Shown here: positions 49,844 to 59,007 of the stretch, one piece after another
Position numbering within the stretch: the first letter of the stretch is position 1
Layout: each line of letters opens with the position of its first letter
NCBI GenBank assembly: GCA_963850525.1
Contig: CAWKLQ010000008.1
Location: forward strand, 186,001-250,000
Reading direction: 5' to 3'
Length of the DNA: 64,000 bases
From: JAEMQF01 sp963850525
GTDB taxonomy: Bacteria; Pseudomonadota; Gammaproteobacteria; Burkholderiales; Burkholderiaceae_C
The notes under the pieces: generated by a model
Database searches by the model: none
Seen by the model: the letters and a program-made list of their open reading frames with translations, nothing else
What the model was told of the DNA's origin: nothing
Translations under genes and position numbers: made by a program

Positions 49844-52699
49844 ATGACACCAAGCGTCGCGCGCACCGAGCACATCCCGACGTACTGCTACCAGTGCGTC
49901 GCCGGGCCGGACCTGTTGACGGTGAAAGTGGTCGACGGTGTGGCCACCGAAGTCGAGCCTAACTTCTGCGCGGCCGACGTGCACCCCGGAGGCGGCAAGG
50001 TCTGCGTGAAGGCGTTCGGGCTGGTGCAGAAGACCTACAACCCGAACCGCGTGCTGACTCCCATGAAGCGCAGCAACCCGTTGAAGGGGCGCGATCAGGA
50101 CCCGGGCTTCGTGCCGACTTCCTGGGACGAGGCTTTCGAGCTGATTGCAGACCGGCTCAACATGGTGCGCGCCAAGGGGCTCGGCGATGAGTCGGGTTAC
50201 CCACGCGTCGCGGCGAGCTTCGGCGGCGGTGGCACGCCGCAGTCCTACATGGGAACGTTTCCCGCATTCCTCGCCGCGTGGGGCCCCATCGACTTCGGCC
50301 TGGGCTCGGGCCAGGGAGTCAAGTGTTATCACTCGGAACACCTCTACGGCGAGTTCTGGCACCGCGCCTTCATCGTCTCGGCCGACACGCCGCTGTGCAA
50401 TTACCTGATCTCGTGCGGCTCGAACATTGAAGCTTCGGGTGGTGTGGTCGGCATCTGGCGCCACGCCAAGGCGCGCGTGCGCGGCATGAAGCGCGTCCAG
50501 GTCGAGCCGCACCTGTCTGTGACGGGAGCGTGTTCTGCGCAATGGGTGCCGATCAAGCCCAAGACCGACGCCGCTTTTCTCTACGCGCTGATCCACGTGA
50601 TGCTTCATGAGGCACCTCGCGCGAAGCTCGATTTGCCGTTTCTCGCCACGCGCACCGCGTCGCCTTACCTCGTCGGGCCGCACGGCTACTACCTGCGCCA
50701 CCCCACGACGCGCAAGCCCTTGGTCTGGGATCTCGGTTGCAACCGAGCGCGCGAACACGACGCCGCGGATCTGCGCGAGGCGCTCGAAGGCAACTACACG
50801 ATGAACGCCATCGAAATCGGCGCCGACGACGAAGTGTTGGCGCAAGGCGCTCTTCAAGGCACGACCGGCTTCACCCGCCTGGTCGAGCACATGCGCGCCT
50901 ATTCGCCCGAGTGGGCCCAAGACATTTGCGATGTTCCGGCAGCGCACATTCGCAAAATCGCCAACGACTTTCTCGACCACGCGTGTGTCGGCGAAACGAT
51001 AGACATCGACGGTCAGGCGATGCCTTACCGTCCCGTCGCGGTGACGCTGGGCAAAACCGTGAACAACGGCTGGGGCGGCTTCGAGTGCTGCTGGGCGCGC
51101 ACCTTGCTCGCCACGCTCGTGGGCGCGCTCGAAGTTCCGGGCGGCACGCTCGGCACGACGGTACGGCTGAATCGACCCATGTCGGAGCGGCTGGACAGCG
51201 TGAAAGCCGGGCCCGACGGCTTTATGCACTACCCGCTCAATCCCACGGACAAGGCGCACTGGTCGGCGTCGCCCAACATCCGCAACGCGTACCGCACGCT
51301 CGTCCCGCTGGCGGCCGACGGGCCGTGGAGCCAGGCATTGGGCCCCACGCACTTCTCGTGGATGTTCCTCGACGAAACGCCGAAGGGACTGCCGCGCGTC
51401 ACGCCGCCCGACGTGTGGTTCGTTTACCGAACCAACCCGGCGATTTCGTTCTGGGATACGACGCTGCTTGGTGAAAAGATGGCGCGCTTTCCGTTCGTCG
51501 TCGGCTTCGCCTACACGCTGGACGAAACCAACCATTTCGCCGACGTGCTGCTGCCTGACGCGACGGATCTCGAGAGCCTGCAGCTGATCCGCATCGGCGG
51601 CACCAAGTACGTCGAGCAGTTCTGGGACCACCAGGGTTACGCGCTGCGTCAACCGGCCGTGGCGGTGCGCGGCGAAGCACGCGACTTCACCGACATCGCC
51701 ACCGAACTCGCGAAGCTGACCGGCCTCACCGCGAAGTACAACGCTGCGATCAACAAGGGCGCCGCCGGCGTGCCGCTGAAAGGCGAATACGGCGACTTTT
51801 CCCTCGACGTTGAGCAAAGCCACAGCCGCGATCAGATCTGGGACGCGGTGTGCCGCGCGGCGAGCGCCGACGTGAGCGACGGCGCGCACGCACACGGCCT
51901 GGATTGGTGGAAGCAGCACGGCCTGGCGACCAAGCCGTTCCCGCGCAGCGATTGGTATTTGCTGCCCACCCTCATCAGACACGGCCTGCGCTTCGAGTTG
52001 CCGTACCAGGAACGCCTGCTGCGTGTGGGCACCGAACTCGGCAGGCGCCTGCATGAGAACGACATGCATTGGTGGGACGAGCAACTCAAGGAGTACCAGG
52101 CGCTGCCGGTGTGGAAAGACTTCCCCGCGTTGTGGGAGGCGATCATCGGCCAGAGCGGAGGCCGCCCCGCCGACTACCCGTTCTGGCTGCTCACCGCGCG
52201 CAGCATGCAGTACGCGTGGGGCGGCAACGTCGGCATGCAGATGATCAAGGAAGTCGCCGACAACGTCGCAGGGCACCGCGGTGTGATCATCAACACGGCA
52301 GCGGCGGGGAAGCTCGGCATCGCCGACGGCGACGCCATCGAAATCGCGACGCCGAAGCGCAACGTGCGAGGCCGCGCCGTGTTGCGCCAGGGCATCCGCC
52401 CCGACACACTGCTGCTGATCGGCCAGTTCGACCATTGGGCGACGCCGCTGGCAAAAGACTTCGGCGTGCCCAGCCTGAATTCGCTGGCGACGATGTCGAT
52501 GGCGCAGACCGACGCGACCGGTTCCGGAGCGGACATCGTGCGCGTGAAGATTCAGAGGGCGACAGCCAGCGCCCGTCATCCCGGCGAAAGCCGGGATCCA
52601 CCCGTTGAACGCCCACCAGTGGATCCCGACTTTCGTCGGGATGACGGTGCGTCGCGTGTGCCGACGCGGGCAGTATCGACCGGGGGGCCGTCACCATGA
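49844..52699 (+). CDS. padB: Molybdopterin oxidoreductase catalytic subunit, PadB-like
   Basis: A 951-residue DMSO-reductase-family subunit. An N-terminal Fe-S region carries C15-x2-C18 and further cysteines at 42 and 54 (PGGGKVCVKAFG), without the usual CxxxC spacing. Then come VLTPMKR, the molybdopterin domains, and a C-terminal molydopterin-dinucleotide domain (YPFWLLTARSMQYAWG). No Tat signal is seen. With the two following genes (Fe-S and NrfD-type anchor) and PaaK beside it, phenylacetyl-CoA:acceptor oxidoreductase is the best guess. The last about 40 residues come from an inverted repeat pair at 52575-52645 in the coding frame, yet the ATGA overlap with the next gene is kept. The ATG at 49844 has GGAG nine bases upstream. 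Confidence 0.82.
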   Translation: MTPSVARTEHIPTYCYQCVAGPDLLTVKVVDGVATEVEPNFCAADVHPGGGKVCVKAFGLVQKTYNPNRVLTPMKRSNPLKGRDQDPGFVPTSWDEAFELIADRLNMVRAKGLGDESGYPRVAASFGGGGTPQSYMGTFPAFLAAWGPIDFGLGSGQGVKCYHSEHLYGEFWHRAFIVSADTPLCNYLISCGSNIEASGGVVGIWRHAKARVRGMKRVQVEPHLSVTGACSAQWVPIKPKTDAAFLYALIHVMLHEAPRAKLDLPFLATRTASPYLVGPHGYYLRHPTTRKPLVWDLGCNRAREHDAADLREALEGNYTMNAIEIGADDEVLAQGALQGTTGFTRLVEHMRAYSPEWAQDICDVPAAHIRKIANDFLDHACVGETIDIDGQAMPYRPVAVTLGKTVNNGWGGFECCWARTLLATLVGALEVPGGTLGTTVRLNRPMSERLDSVKAGPDGFMHYPLNPTDKAHWSASPNIRNAYRTLVPLAADGPWSQALGPTHFSWMFLDETPKGLPRVTPPDVWFVYRTNPAISFWDTTLLGEKMARFPFVVGFAYTLDETNHFADVLLPDATDLESLQLIRIGGTKYVEQFWDHQGYALRQPAVAVRGEARDFTDIATELAKLTGLTAKYNAAINKGAAGVPLKGEYGDFSLDVEQSHSRDQIWDAVCRAASADVSDGAHAHGLDWWKQHGLATKPFPRSDWYLLPTLIRHGLRFELPYQERLLRVGTELGRRLHENDMHWWDEQLKEYQALPVWKDFPALWEAIIGQSGGRPADYPFWLLTARSMQYAWGGNVGMQMIKEVADNVAGHRGVIINTAAAGKLGIADGDAIEIATPKRNVRGRAVLRQGIRPDTLLLIGQFDHWATPLAKDFGVPSLNSLATMSMAQTDATGSGADIVRVKIQRATASARHPGESRDPPVERPPVDPDFRRDDGASRVPTRAVSTGGPSP
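52575..52645. repeat. Inverted pair of REP-like elements inside the padB-like 3' end
   Basis: Two hairpin units face each other. The left begins GTCATCCCGGCGAAAGCCGG and the right, read on the other strand, begins GTCATCCCGACGAAAGTCGG. Such units are common extragenic repeats. Here they lie in the coding frame and add a tail with the peptide RHPGESRDPP, the usual translation of this repeat. Confidence 0.85.
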
Positions 52700-53349
52700 C
52701 CCGCTGGGCGATGGTCGCCGACTTGCGGCGCTGCGTGGGCTGCCAGACGTGCACGGCCGCGTGCAAACACGCCAATGCCACACCTCCCGGCGTGCAATGG
52801 CGCCGCGTGCTCGACATGGAGTTCGGGCAGTACCCTGACGTGCAGCGCGCTTTCGTTCCGGTGGGCTGCCAGCACTGCGACGAGCCACCCTGCATGGAAG
52901 TCTGCCCGACGACGGCGACGAAAAAACGCGCCGACGGCATCGTCACCATCGATTACGACTTGTGCATCGGCTGTTCGTATTGCGCGGTCGCGTGCCCCTA
53001 CCAGGCGCGCTACAAGACGGACCGTGCCAGCTTCGCCTACGGCGCAGCCACCGAGAGCGAGGCGCAACGCCATGACGACGCGCGCCTCGCGGTCGCGACG
53101 AAGTGCACGTTCTGCGTCGAGCGCATCGACGCCGGCCTGGCGAAGGGCCAGACCCCCGGCGTCGACCCCGAAGCGACGCCCGCCTGCGTCAACGCGTGCA
53201 TCGCAGAGGCGCTGGTGTTCGGCGACATCGACGATGCACAAAGCAACGTGTCGCTGCTGCTCGAACAGAACCAGCATTTCCGCATGCACGAAGAACTCGG
53301 CACCGGGCCGGGCTTCTTCTATCTGTGGGACAAGGGAGCAATCAAATGA
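52696..53349 (+). CDS. padC: 4Fe-4S electron-transfer subunit, PadC-like
   Basis: A 217-residue ferredoxin-type subunit of molybdenum enzymes with four cysteine groups: CVGCQTCTAACKHAN, CQHCDEPPCMEVCPTTA, CIGCSYCAVACPYQARY and CTFCVERI, with CVNACIAEALVFGD closing the pattern. It would hold about four 4Fe-4S clusters and pass electrons from the catalytic subunit to the membrane anchor. Starts and stops overlap on both sides (ATGA), so the three subunits are one unit. Confidence 0.88.
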   Translation: MTRWAMVADLRRCVGCQTCTAACKHANATPPGVQWRRVLDMEFGQYPDVQRAFVPVGCQHCDEPPCMEVCPTTATKKRADGIVTIDYDLCIGCSYCAVACPYQARYKTDRASFAYGAATESEAQRHDDARLAVATKCTFCVERIDAGLAKGQTPGVDPEATPACVNACIAEALVFGDIDDAQSNVSLLLEQNQHFRMHEELGTGPGFFYLWDKGAIK

Positions 53350-54200
53350 GCGGATTCACCTATGGCCCCGACCCCTGGCAGCAAACTCAATGGGACTGGC
53401 GCGCCGCGGGCAACTTCGTCTGCGGCGGCGCGGGCGCCGGGTTGATCGTGCTCGGCGTCGTCTCCGGCGCCCAAGGGCTGGCGCGGGTCACGCTGCTGCT
53501 CGCCGGGCTGGCGCTGGTCGGCGCCGGGCTGCTCTGCGTCTGGTTAGAGATCGGCCGGCCGCTGCGGGCGCTGCACGTGTTCTTCAATCCGCGCACCTCG
53601 TGGATGACGCGCGAGGCGTTTGTCGCTGCGCTGCTGATGCCGGTGGCGCTCGCTACCGCCTTGGGGCTGGTGGAGTTTCGTTCGCTGGCCGCCGTGCTGG
53701 CGCTGGGTTTTGTCTATTGCCAGGCGCGCATCGTGCAAGGGGCCAAGGGCATCCCGGCGTGGCGTGAGCCGCTGGTCGTGCCGCTGCTCGTCCTCACCGG
53801 GCTTGCTGAAGGCGCGGGCCTGCTCCTGCTTCTGCAGCCGGCGCACGCATCGAGTCAGCCGCTGCTGCTCGGGTTCATCGGCGCGCTGGTGCTGGGGCGC
53901 GCGCTGCTTTGGCCCGTCTATCGGCAGCGCCTCGCGGCGAGCGCGGCGCCGCGCGCATTGGCCGCGCTCGATGCGGCAGGCAACTGGATGCAGCACACCG
54001 GTTCGATCATTCCGCTCTTGTTGATCGCGCTGGCGACGAGCGGCGTCGCCGGCGATCCCCTTCGGGCTGTGCTGCTCGCGCTCGCCGGTGTGCTGATTGC
54101 GGCGACGGGCGCATGGTTCAAGTTCACGCTCATCACGCGTGCCGGTTTCAACCAAGGCTTCGCGCTCGTGCACTTGCCGGTGCGCGGCGTGCGGCGTTGA
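53346..54200 (+). CDS. padD: NrfD/DmsC-like membrane anchor, PadD-like
   Basis: A 284-residue protein with about eight membrane helices. It starts WQQTQWDWRAAGNFVCGGAGAGL and has WLEIGRPLRALHVFFNPRTSWMTREAF, the motif typical of NrfD/DmsC subunits that exchange electrons with quinones. It ends with ITRAGFNQGFALVHLPVRG. It is the third gene of the molybdenum enzyme unit, 16 bp before paaK. Confidence 0.85.
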   Translation: MSGFTYGPDPWQQTQWDWRAAGNFVCGGAGAGLIVLGVVSGAQGLARVTLLLAGLALVGAGLLCVWLEIGRPLRALHVFFNPRTSWMTREAFVAALLMPVALATALGLVEFRSLAAVLALGFVYCQARIVQGAKGIPAWREPLVVPLLVLTGLAEGAGLLLLLQPAHASSQPLLLGFIGALVLGRALLWPVYRQRLAASAAPRALAALDAAGNWMQHTGSIIPLLLIALATSGVAGDPLRAVLLALAGVLIAATGAWFKFTLITRAGFNQGFALVHLPVRGVRR

Positions 54201-54216
54201 ACGATCAGGAGGTGTC

Positions 54217-55572
54217 ATGGGCGCCACTGCGAGAGCAGAACTCGGCATCGGCATCTCGAACCGCGGGCAGCGCTATCTGCACCCTGCGCTCGAGACGATG
54301 TCGCGCGACGAAATCGCTGCGTTGCAACTCGAGCGGCTGCGCGACAGCGTGCGCAACGCCTATGACCATGTGCCCACGCACCGTGTGCGTCTGGCCGCAG
54401 CAGGGATTCACCCCGACGAGCTGCGCTCGCTGGACGATTTGCAGCGCCTGCCGTTCACGCTCAAGGCCGATTTGCGCGAGCACTACCCGTTCGGCATGTT
54501 CGCGCGGCCGTGCCATGAACTCGCGCGCCTGCACGCGTCGTCCGGAACCACCGGCAAGCCGACGGTCGTGGGCTACACGCGCGACGACATCGATACCTGG
54601 GCCGACCTGATGGCGCGCTCGCTCGTCGCCGCAGGCGTGCGGCCGGGCGATGTGGTGCACAACGCCTACGGCTATGGCCTGTTCACCGGCGGCCTGGGCG
54701 CACATTACGGTGCTGAACGCCTCGGTGCCGTCGTCGTTCCGATGTCGGGCGGGTCGACGGAGCGCCAGGTCGCGCTGCTCATGGACTTTCGCGCGCGCGT
54801 GCTCTGCGCGACGCCGTCGTATGCGCTGGCGATCGCCGAAGTCGCCGAGGCGCAAGGCGTGGACTTGCGCCGCAGCCACCTCGAGATCGGCATGTTCGGC
54901 GCCGAGCCGTGGAGCCAGGCGATGCGCGTGGAAATCGAAGCGCGCCTGGGCCTCAAGGCGATCGACATCTACGGCTTGTCGGAAATCATGGGCCCGGGCG
55001 TGGCGTGCGAATGCGAGTGCCGCAACGGCCTGCACGGCTGGGAAGATCACTTCCTGTTCGAGGTCATCGACCCCGACAGCCGACGCGTCCTGCCAGACGG
55101 CGAAGCCGGCGAACTCGTGATCACGACGCTCACCAAGCAGGCGCTGCCGATGCTGCGCTACCGCACGCGCGACATCACGCGGCTCACGCGCGCGCCGTGC
55201 GACTGCGGGCGCACGCACCTGCGCATCCTGCGCATCGCCGGGCGCAACGACGACATGTTGATCATCCGCGGCGTCAACGTCTACCCCTCGCAGATCGAGG
55301 CGGTGCTGATCGGCCGGCCTGCCGTCGCGCCGCACTACCAGATCGTCGTGCAACGCCGCGGCAGCCTGGACGAGGTGAGCATCGAGGTCGAGGCACTGCC
55401 CGGGACTCCGAGCGACCAGTTCGGCGCCATCGCGCACGACGTGGCTCACCACATCAAGTCACTGATCGGCATCAGCACCGAGGTGAGCATCAAAGCGTGT
55501 GGAACGATCCCGCGTTCGCAGGGCAAGGCGGTGCGAGTTCGCGACTTGCGGCCGAAGGGGGAGCTGGGGTGA
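54217..55572 (+). CDS. paaK: Phenylacetate--CoA ligase
   Basis: A 451-residue AMP-forming ligase of the PaaK type. It shows FTLKADLREHYPFGMFARP, the phosphate loop ASSGTTGKPTVVGYT, NAYGYGLFTGGLGAHYGAERLGA, DIYGLSEIMGPGVACEC and the hinge RYRTRDITRLTRAPCDCGRTHLRI, followed by GRNDDMLIIRGVNVYPSQIE. AGGAGGT lies just upstream of the ATG. The substrate is most likely phenylacetate or a hydroxylated analogue, feeding the PadBCD-like enzyme. Confidence 0.93.
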   Translation: MGATARAELGIGISNRGQRYLHPALETMSRDEIAALQLERLRDSVRNAYDHVPTHRVRLAAAGIHPDELRSLDDLQRLPFTLKADLREHYPFGMFARPCHELARLHASSGTTGKPTVVGYTRDDIDTWADLMARSLVAAGVRPGDVVHNAYGYGLFTGGLGAHYGAERLGAVVVPMSGGSTERQVALLMDFRARVLCATPSYALAIAEVAEAQGVDLRRSHLEIGMFGAEPWSQAMRVEIEARLGLKAIDIYGLSEIMGPGVACECECRNGLHGWEDHFLFEVIDPDSRRVLPDGEAGELVITTLTKQALPMLRYRTRDITRLTRAPCDCGRTHLRILRIAGRNDDMLIIRGVNVYPSQIEAVLIGRPAVAPHYQIVVQRRGSLDEVSIEVEALPGTPSDQFGAIAHDVAHHIKSLIGISTEVSIKACGTIPRSQGKAVRVRDLRPKGELG

Positions 55573-55580
55573 CGACTCCT

Positions 55581-56030
55581 TTCGGCCCGTTGCTGCCGTT
55601 CGCGCCGTCGTGCCTGCAGAGGTCGAGAAAGGGCAGGTGGCCCGGGGTTCGTTCTCCGGCCCCACGCTCGCGGGGCACCGGATTCGGCCTGCAAGCGTCG
55701 CGCCATCAACACCGTGTTCTCTTGTCCAGGTTGAGGACACCGCGAATGGGGGCCTGCGCCCGCACCCCAAGCCACCTACCCCGGCACTCGGGTGGCGTGC
55801 GAAGGCTCTGCATGCCACCGGCGTGTGCAGCAGGGCGGTGGTGGTGCCCCCGGGCGCAGGACCCATTCGCGGTGTCTGCCAACGGGTGCAGCGTAAATCC
55901 CGTGTTGACGCGGCTTCGCTTTGCGCTTCTGGACGGTGCCCCGCGAGCGTGGGCCGGAGAACGGGGGCGCCGCCGCCCTGGCGTCGCAACCTTGGCAGGA
56001 ACCTCGCTGCGCACGGCAGCACCGGGCCGG
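55581..56030. repeat. About 450-bp nested palindromic element, copy B
   Basis: The 529-bp gap 55573-56101 holds no gene but a second copy of the element at 49321-49774. The alignment is ungapped for most of its length at an offset of 6260. Outer arms are slightly less perfect than in copy A; one T-A pair of copy A (in CCCTTTGC) is a G-C pair here (CCCGTTGC with GCACCGGG), a compensating change. Bases just before the downstream start codons also agree in both copies (TGGAGC-n-AATGA-n-ATG). Confidence 0.85.
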
Positions 56031-56101
56031 GAGCGGAATTTCGCACCGCATCGAAACCGTGAGAGCCGCGGACAGTGCCGTTGCGTGCTGGAGCCAATGA
56101 C

Positions 56102-59005
56102 ATGAGCAAACGCCTACTGAAGTTGAACGTCAACGGCCGCGCCCGTGAAGACGCGGTGTCTGATTCGACGCTGCTGCTCGACCACTTGCGCGAGACCTTA
56201 GGCCTGACCGGCACCAAACAAGGTTGCGACGGCGGCGAGTGCGGAGCGTGCACCGTGCTCATCGACGGCGATCCGCACCTCTCGTGCATCACGCTGGCCG
56301 CGAGCTGCGAGGGCCGCAGCGTCGAGACGATCGAAAGTTTGGCCGTAGAGGGCCGCATGAGCCGCCTGCAACAGGCTTTTCACGAACACCTGGGCACCCA
56401 GTGCGGGTTTTGCACGCCGGGAATGATCATGGCGGCGCAGGCGCTGCTGCGGCGCAACGCGTCACCCAGCGAGCCTGAGATTCGCGACGCGTTGGCGGGC
56501 AACCTGTGCCGCTGCACCGGCTACGTGAAGATCATCGAGTCGGTGCAGGCCGCGTGCGGCGCTGAACATTCGCCGCGTGCACGCGCCACCAGCGCGGCCA
56601 CTGCCACAGGAAGCGTCGCTGCGGCAGCCCCCGCCGCGCGACCCGCCGCAGCGCGTGGCCACGTGGTGGGCGAGCGCACGGCGCTCATCGACGGCATCGA
56701 AAAAGTCACCGGCCGCGCGCGCTACACCGCCGACTTGCCGTTTCCCGGCGCGCTGGTCGGCCGCATCTTGCGCAGCCCGGTCGCACACGGCGTGATCCGC
56801 GCCATCGACACCTCCAAAGCGCGCGCCCTGCCCGGCGTTCGCGCCGTCATCACTGGTGCCGACTTCGCTGCACCCTACGGCGTGATCCCGATCGCGCAAA
56901 ACGAATGGCCACTGGCGCGCGACAAGGTGCGCTACCGCGGCGAGCCGCTGGTGGCCGTCGCCGCGATCGACGCAGCCACCGCGCAAGCCGCGCTCGCGGC
57001 GATCTCGCTCGACATCGAACCCCTGCCGGCGTACTTCAACGCCGCCGAGGCGCGCGCGCCCGGCGCTGTGGTGCTGCACGACAACAGACCCGGCAACGTC
57101 GAGCGCGAGGTCAGCCAGACCTTCGGCGACGTCGACGCCGGCTTTGCCGCTGCCGACCTGATTCGAGAGCAGACCTTTCACTACGCCGAAGTCGCGCATG
57201 GCCAGATCGAGCTGAATGCTGCGGTCGCGAGCTGGGAGCCCGAGCTGGGCCGGTTGACAACGCATTCGGTGACGCAGGTTCCCTACTACCTGCACCTGAC
57301 ACTGGCACAGTGTCTGGGGCTGGACGCGGCGCAGATCCGCGTCATCAAGCCGTTTGTCGGCGGCGGCTTCGGGCACCGTGTCGAGCCGCTCAACTTCGAG
57401 ATGGTGACCGCCGCGCTCGCGCGTGCGGCGGGCGGCACGGTGAAGATGGAACTGACTCGAGAAGACGGTTTCCTCACGCACCGCGGACGGCCCGAGACCG
57501 ACATCCGCCTCAAGCTCGGCATGAAGCGCAATGGCGAGATCACCGCAGTCGACTGTGAAATCACGCAGCGCGGCGGCGCCTACGGCGGCTACGGCCTGGT
57601 GACGATTCTCTACGCCGGCGCGCTGCTGCACGCGCTGTATCGCCTGGCCGCGGTCAAGTACCTCGGCCACCGCGTCTACACGAACACGCCGCCGTGCGGT
57701 GCGATGCGCGGCCATGGCGCGGTCGACGCGCGCCACGCGTTCGAGTCGCTGCTCGATTCCATGGCCATCGAACTCGGCCTGGACCCGATCGCCGCGCGCC
57801 GCGCGAACCTGATCGTGCCGCCGTGGCGCACGCTGAACGACTTGCAGGTCAATTCCTACGGCATCCCAGCGTGTCTGGAGTGGGTCGAACAAGCCTCTGG
57901 CTGGAAGGCGCGCCGCGGCAAACTGCCGCGCGTGAAGGGGCTCAAACGAGGTCTCGGCGTCGCGTGTTCGCACTATGTCTCGGGCTCGGCCAAGCCGGTG
58001 CACTGGAGCGGCGAGCCGCACGCGGTGATCCACCTCAAGCTCGACTTCGACGGCGGCGTGACGATTCTGACCGGCGCGTCCGACATCGGCCAGGGCTCGT
58101 CGACGCTGCTCTCGCAAGTGGTCGCCGAGGTGCTGCTGCTGCCGCTGGCACGGATTCGCGTGCTCGCCAACGACAGCGCGCTCACGCCCAAAGACAACGG
58201 CTCGTACTCGTCGCGCGTCTCGTTCATGGTCGGCAACGCCGCGCTGCGCGCCGCGCAGGAATTGTTGCGCGTGCTGATCGCCGCGGCGGCGACGCGGCTC
58301 AAGGTGGACGTGGAGCAGATCGAATGGCTGGGTGAGCGCTGCATCGTCACCGGCACCGAGCGCGGCCTGGACTTTGCCGAGGTCGTACAAGCCGCGCTCG
58401 TCGACACCGGAACCTTGATGGTCAAGGGGACGTGGTCGACGCCGCCGGAATCGCAAGGCGGCAAGTTCCGCGGCGCGGCAGTCGGCTCGACTGCGGGGTT
58501 CTCCTACGCGGCGCAAGTCGTCGAAGTCAGCGTCGACGAGGACAGCGGGCTGGTCAGCGTCGAGCGCGTCTGGGTCGCGCACGACTGCGGCTTCGCGATC
58601 AACCCACTGGCGGTGGAGGGCCAGGTGCAGGGCGCCGTCTGGATGGGAATGGGCCAGGCGCTGTCGGAAGAAACGCAATACCACGAAGGCCTGCCGCTGC
58701 GTGCAAATCTGCTCGACTACCGCATCCCGACGATTGCCGAATCGCCACCCATCGAAGTCAAGCTGATCGAGACGAACGACCCGCTCGGGCCGTTCGGCGC
58801 CAAGGAGGCGAGCGAGGGCGCGCTGCACGGCTTCCCGCCGGCCCTGTGCAACGCGATTTTTGATGCCATCGGCATCCGCCTGACCGAGTTGCCGGCAACG
58901 CCCGACCGGGTGCTCGAAGCGATTCACAAGCGCCAGCGCGAAGGGCGGCTGCGCGCGCGGCGCCAAACCACAGCCGCGCCGCAAGTCGAAACTCAAGGCT
59001 CCTGA
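56102..59005 (+). CDS. 4-Hydroxybenzoyl-CoA reductase-like fusion of 2Fe-2S and molybdenum subunits
   Basis: A 967-residue xanthine-dehydrogenase-family protein. Residues 1-150 form the small 2Fe-2S subunit (C42, C47, C50, C62 in GCDGGECGAC and following; C101, C104, C136, C138 in CGFC and CRC). An Ala/Pro-rich linker of about 35 residues follows, and then the large molybdopterin subunit (GERTALIDGIEKVTGRARYTADL, KPFVGGGFGHR, and GPFGAKEASEGALHG with the family Glu). In Thauera HcrA and HcrC are separate; here they are one chain. With the next gene it forms an aromatic acyl-CoA reductase. Seven base pairs before the ATG the sequence resembles that of the padB-like gene. Confidence 0.85.
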   Translation: MSKRLLKLNVNGRAREDAVSDSTLLLDHLRETLGLTGTKQGCDGGECGACTVLIDGDPHLSCITLAASCEGRSVETIESLAVEGRMSRLQQAFHEHLGTQCGFCTPGMIMAAQALLRRNASPSEPEIRDALAGNLCRCTGYVKIIESVQAACGAEHSPRARATSAATATGSVAAAAPAARPAAARGHVVGERTALIDGIEKVTGRARYTADLPFPGALVGRILRSPVAHGVIRAIDTSKARALPGVRAVITGADFAAPYGVIPIAQNEWPLARDKVRYRGEPLVAVAAIDAATAQAALAAISLDIEPLPAYFNAAEARAPGAVVLHDNRPGNVEREVSQTFGDVDAGFAAADLIREQTFHYAEVAHGQIELNAAVASWEPELGRLTTHSVTQVPYYLHLTLAQCLGLDAAQIRVIKPFVGGGFGHRVEPLNFEMVTAALARAAGGTVKMELTREDGFLTHRGRPETDIRLKLGMKRNGEITAVDCEITQRGGAYGGYGLVTILYAGALLHALYRLAAVKYLGHRVYTNTPPCGAMRGHGAVDARHAFESLLDSMAIELGLDPIAARRANLIVPPWRTLNDLQVNSYGIPACLEWVEQASGWKARRGKLPRVKGLKRGLGVACSHYVSGSAKPVHWSGEPHAVIHLKLDFDGGVTILTGASDIGQGSSTLLSQVVAEVLLLPLARIRVLANDSALTPKDNGSYSSRVSFMVGNAALRAAQELLRVLIAAAATRLKVDVEQIEWLGERCIVTGTERGLDFAEVVQAALVDTGTLMVKGTWSTPPESQGGKFRGAAVGSTAGFSYAAQVVEVSVDEDSGLVSVERVWVAHDCGFAINPLAVEGQVQGAVWMGMGQALSEETQYHEGLPLRANLLDYRIPTIAESPPIEVKLIETNDPLGPFGAKEASEGALHGFPPALCNAIFDAIGIRLTELPATPDRVLEAIHKRQREGRLRARRQTTAAPQVETQGS

Positions 59006-59007
59006 AC

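Noticed and set aside
49784..52579. A 931-codon open frame antisense to the PadB-like gene.
   Set aside because: Same mirror effect; composition is Arg/Val/His-rich and there is no ribosome site or family motif.
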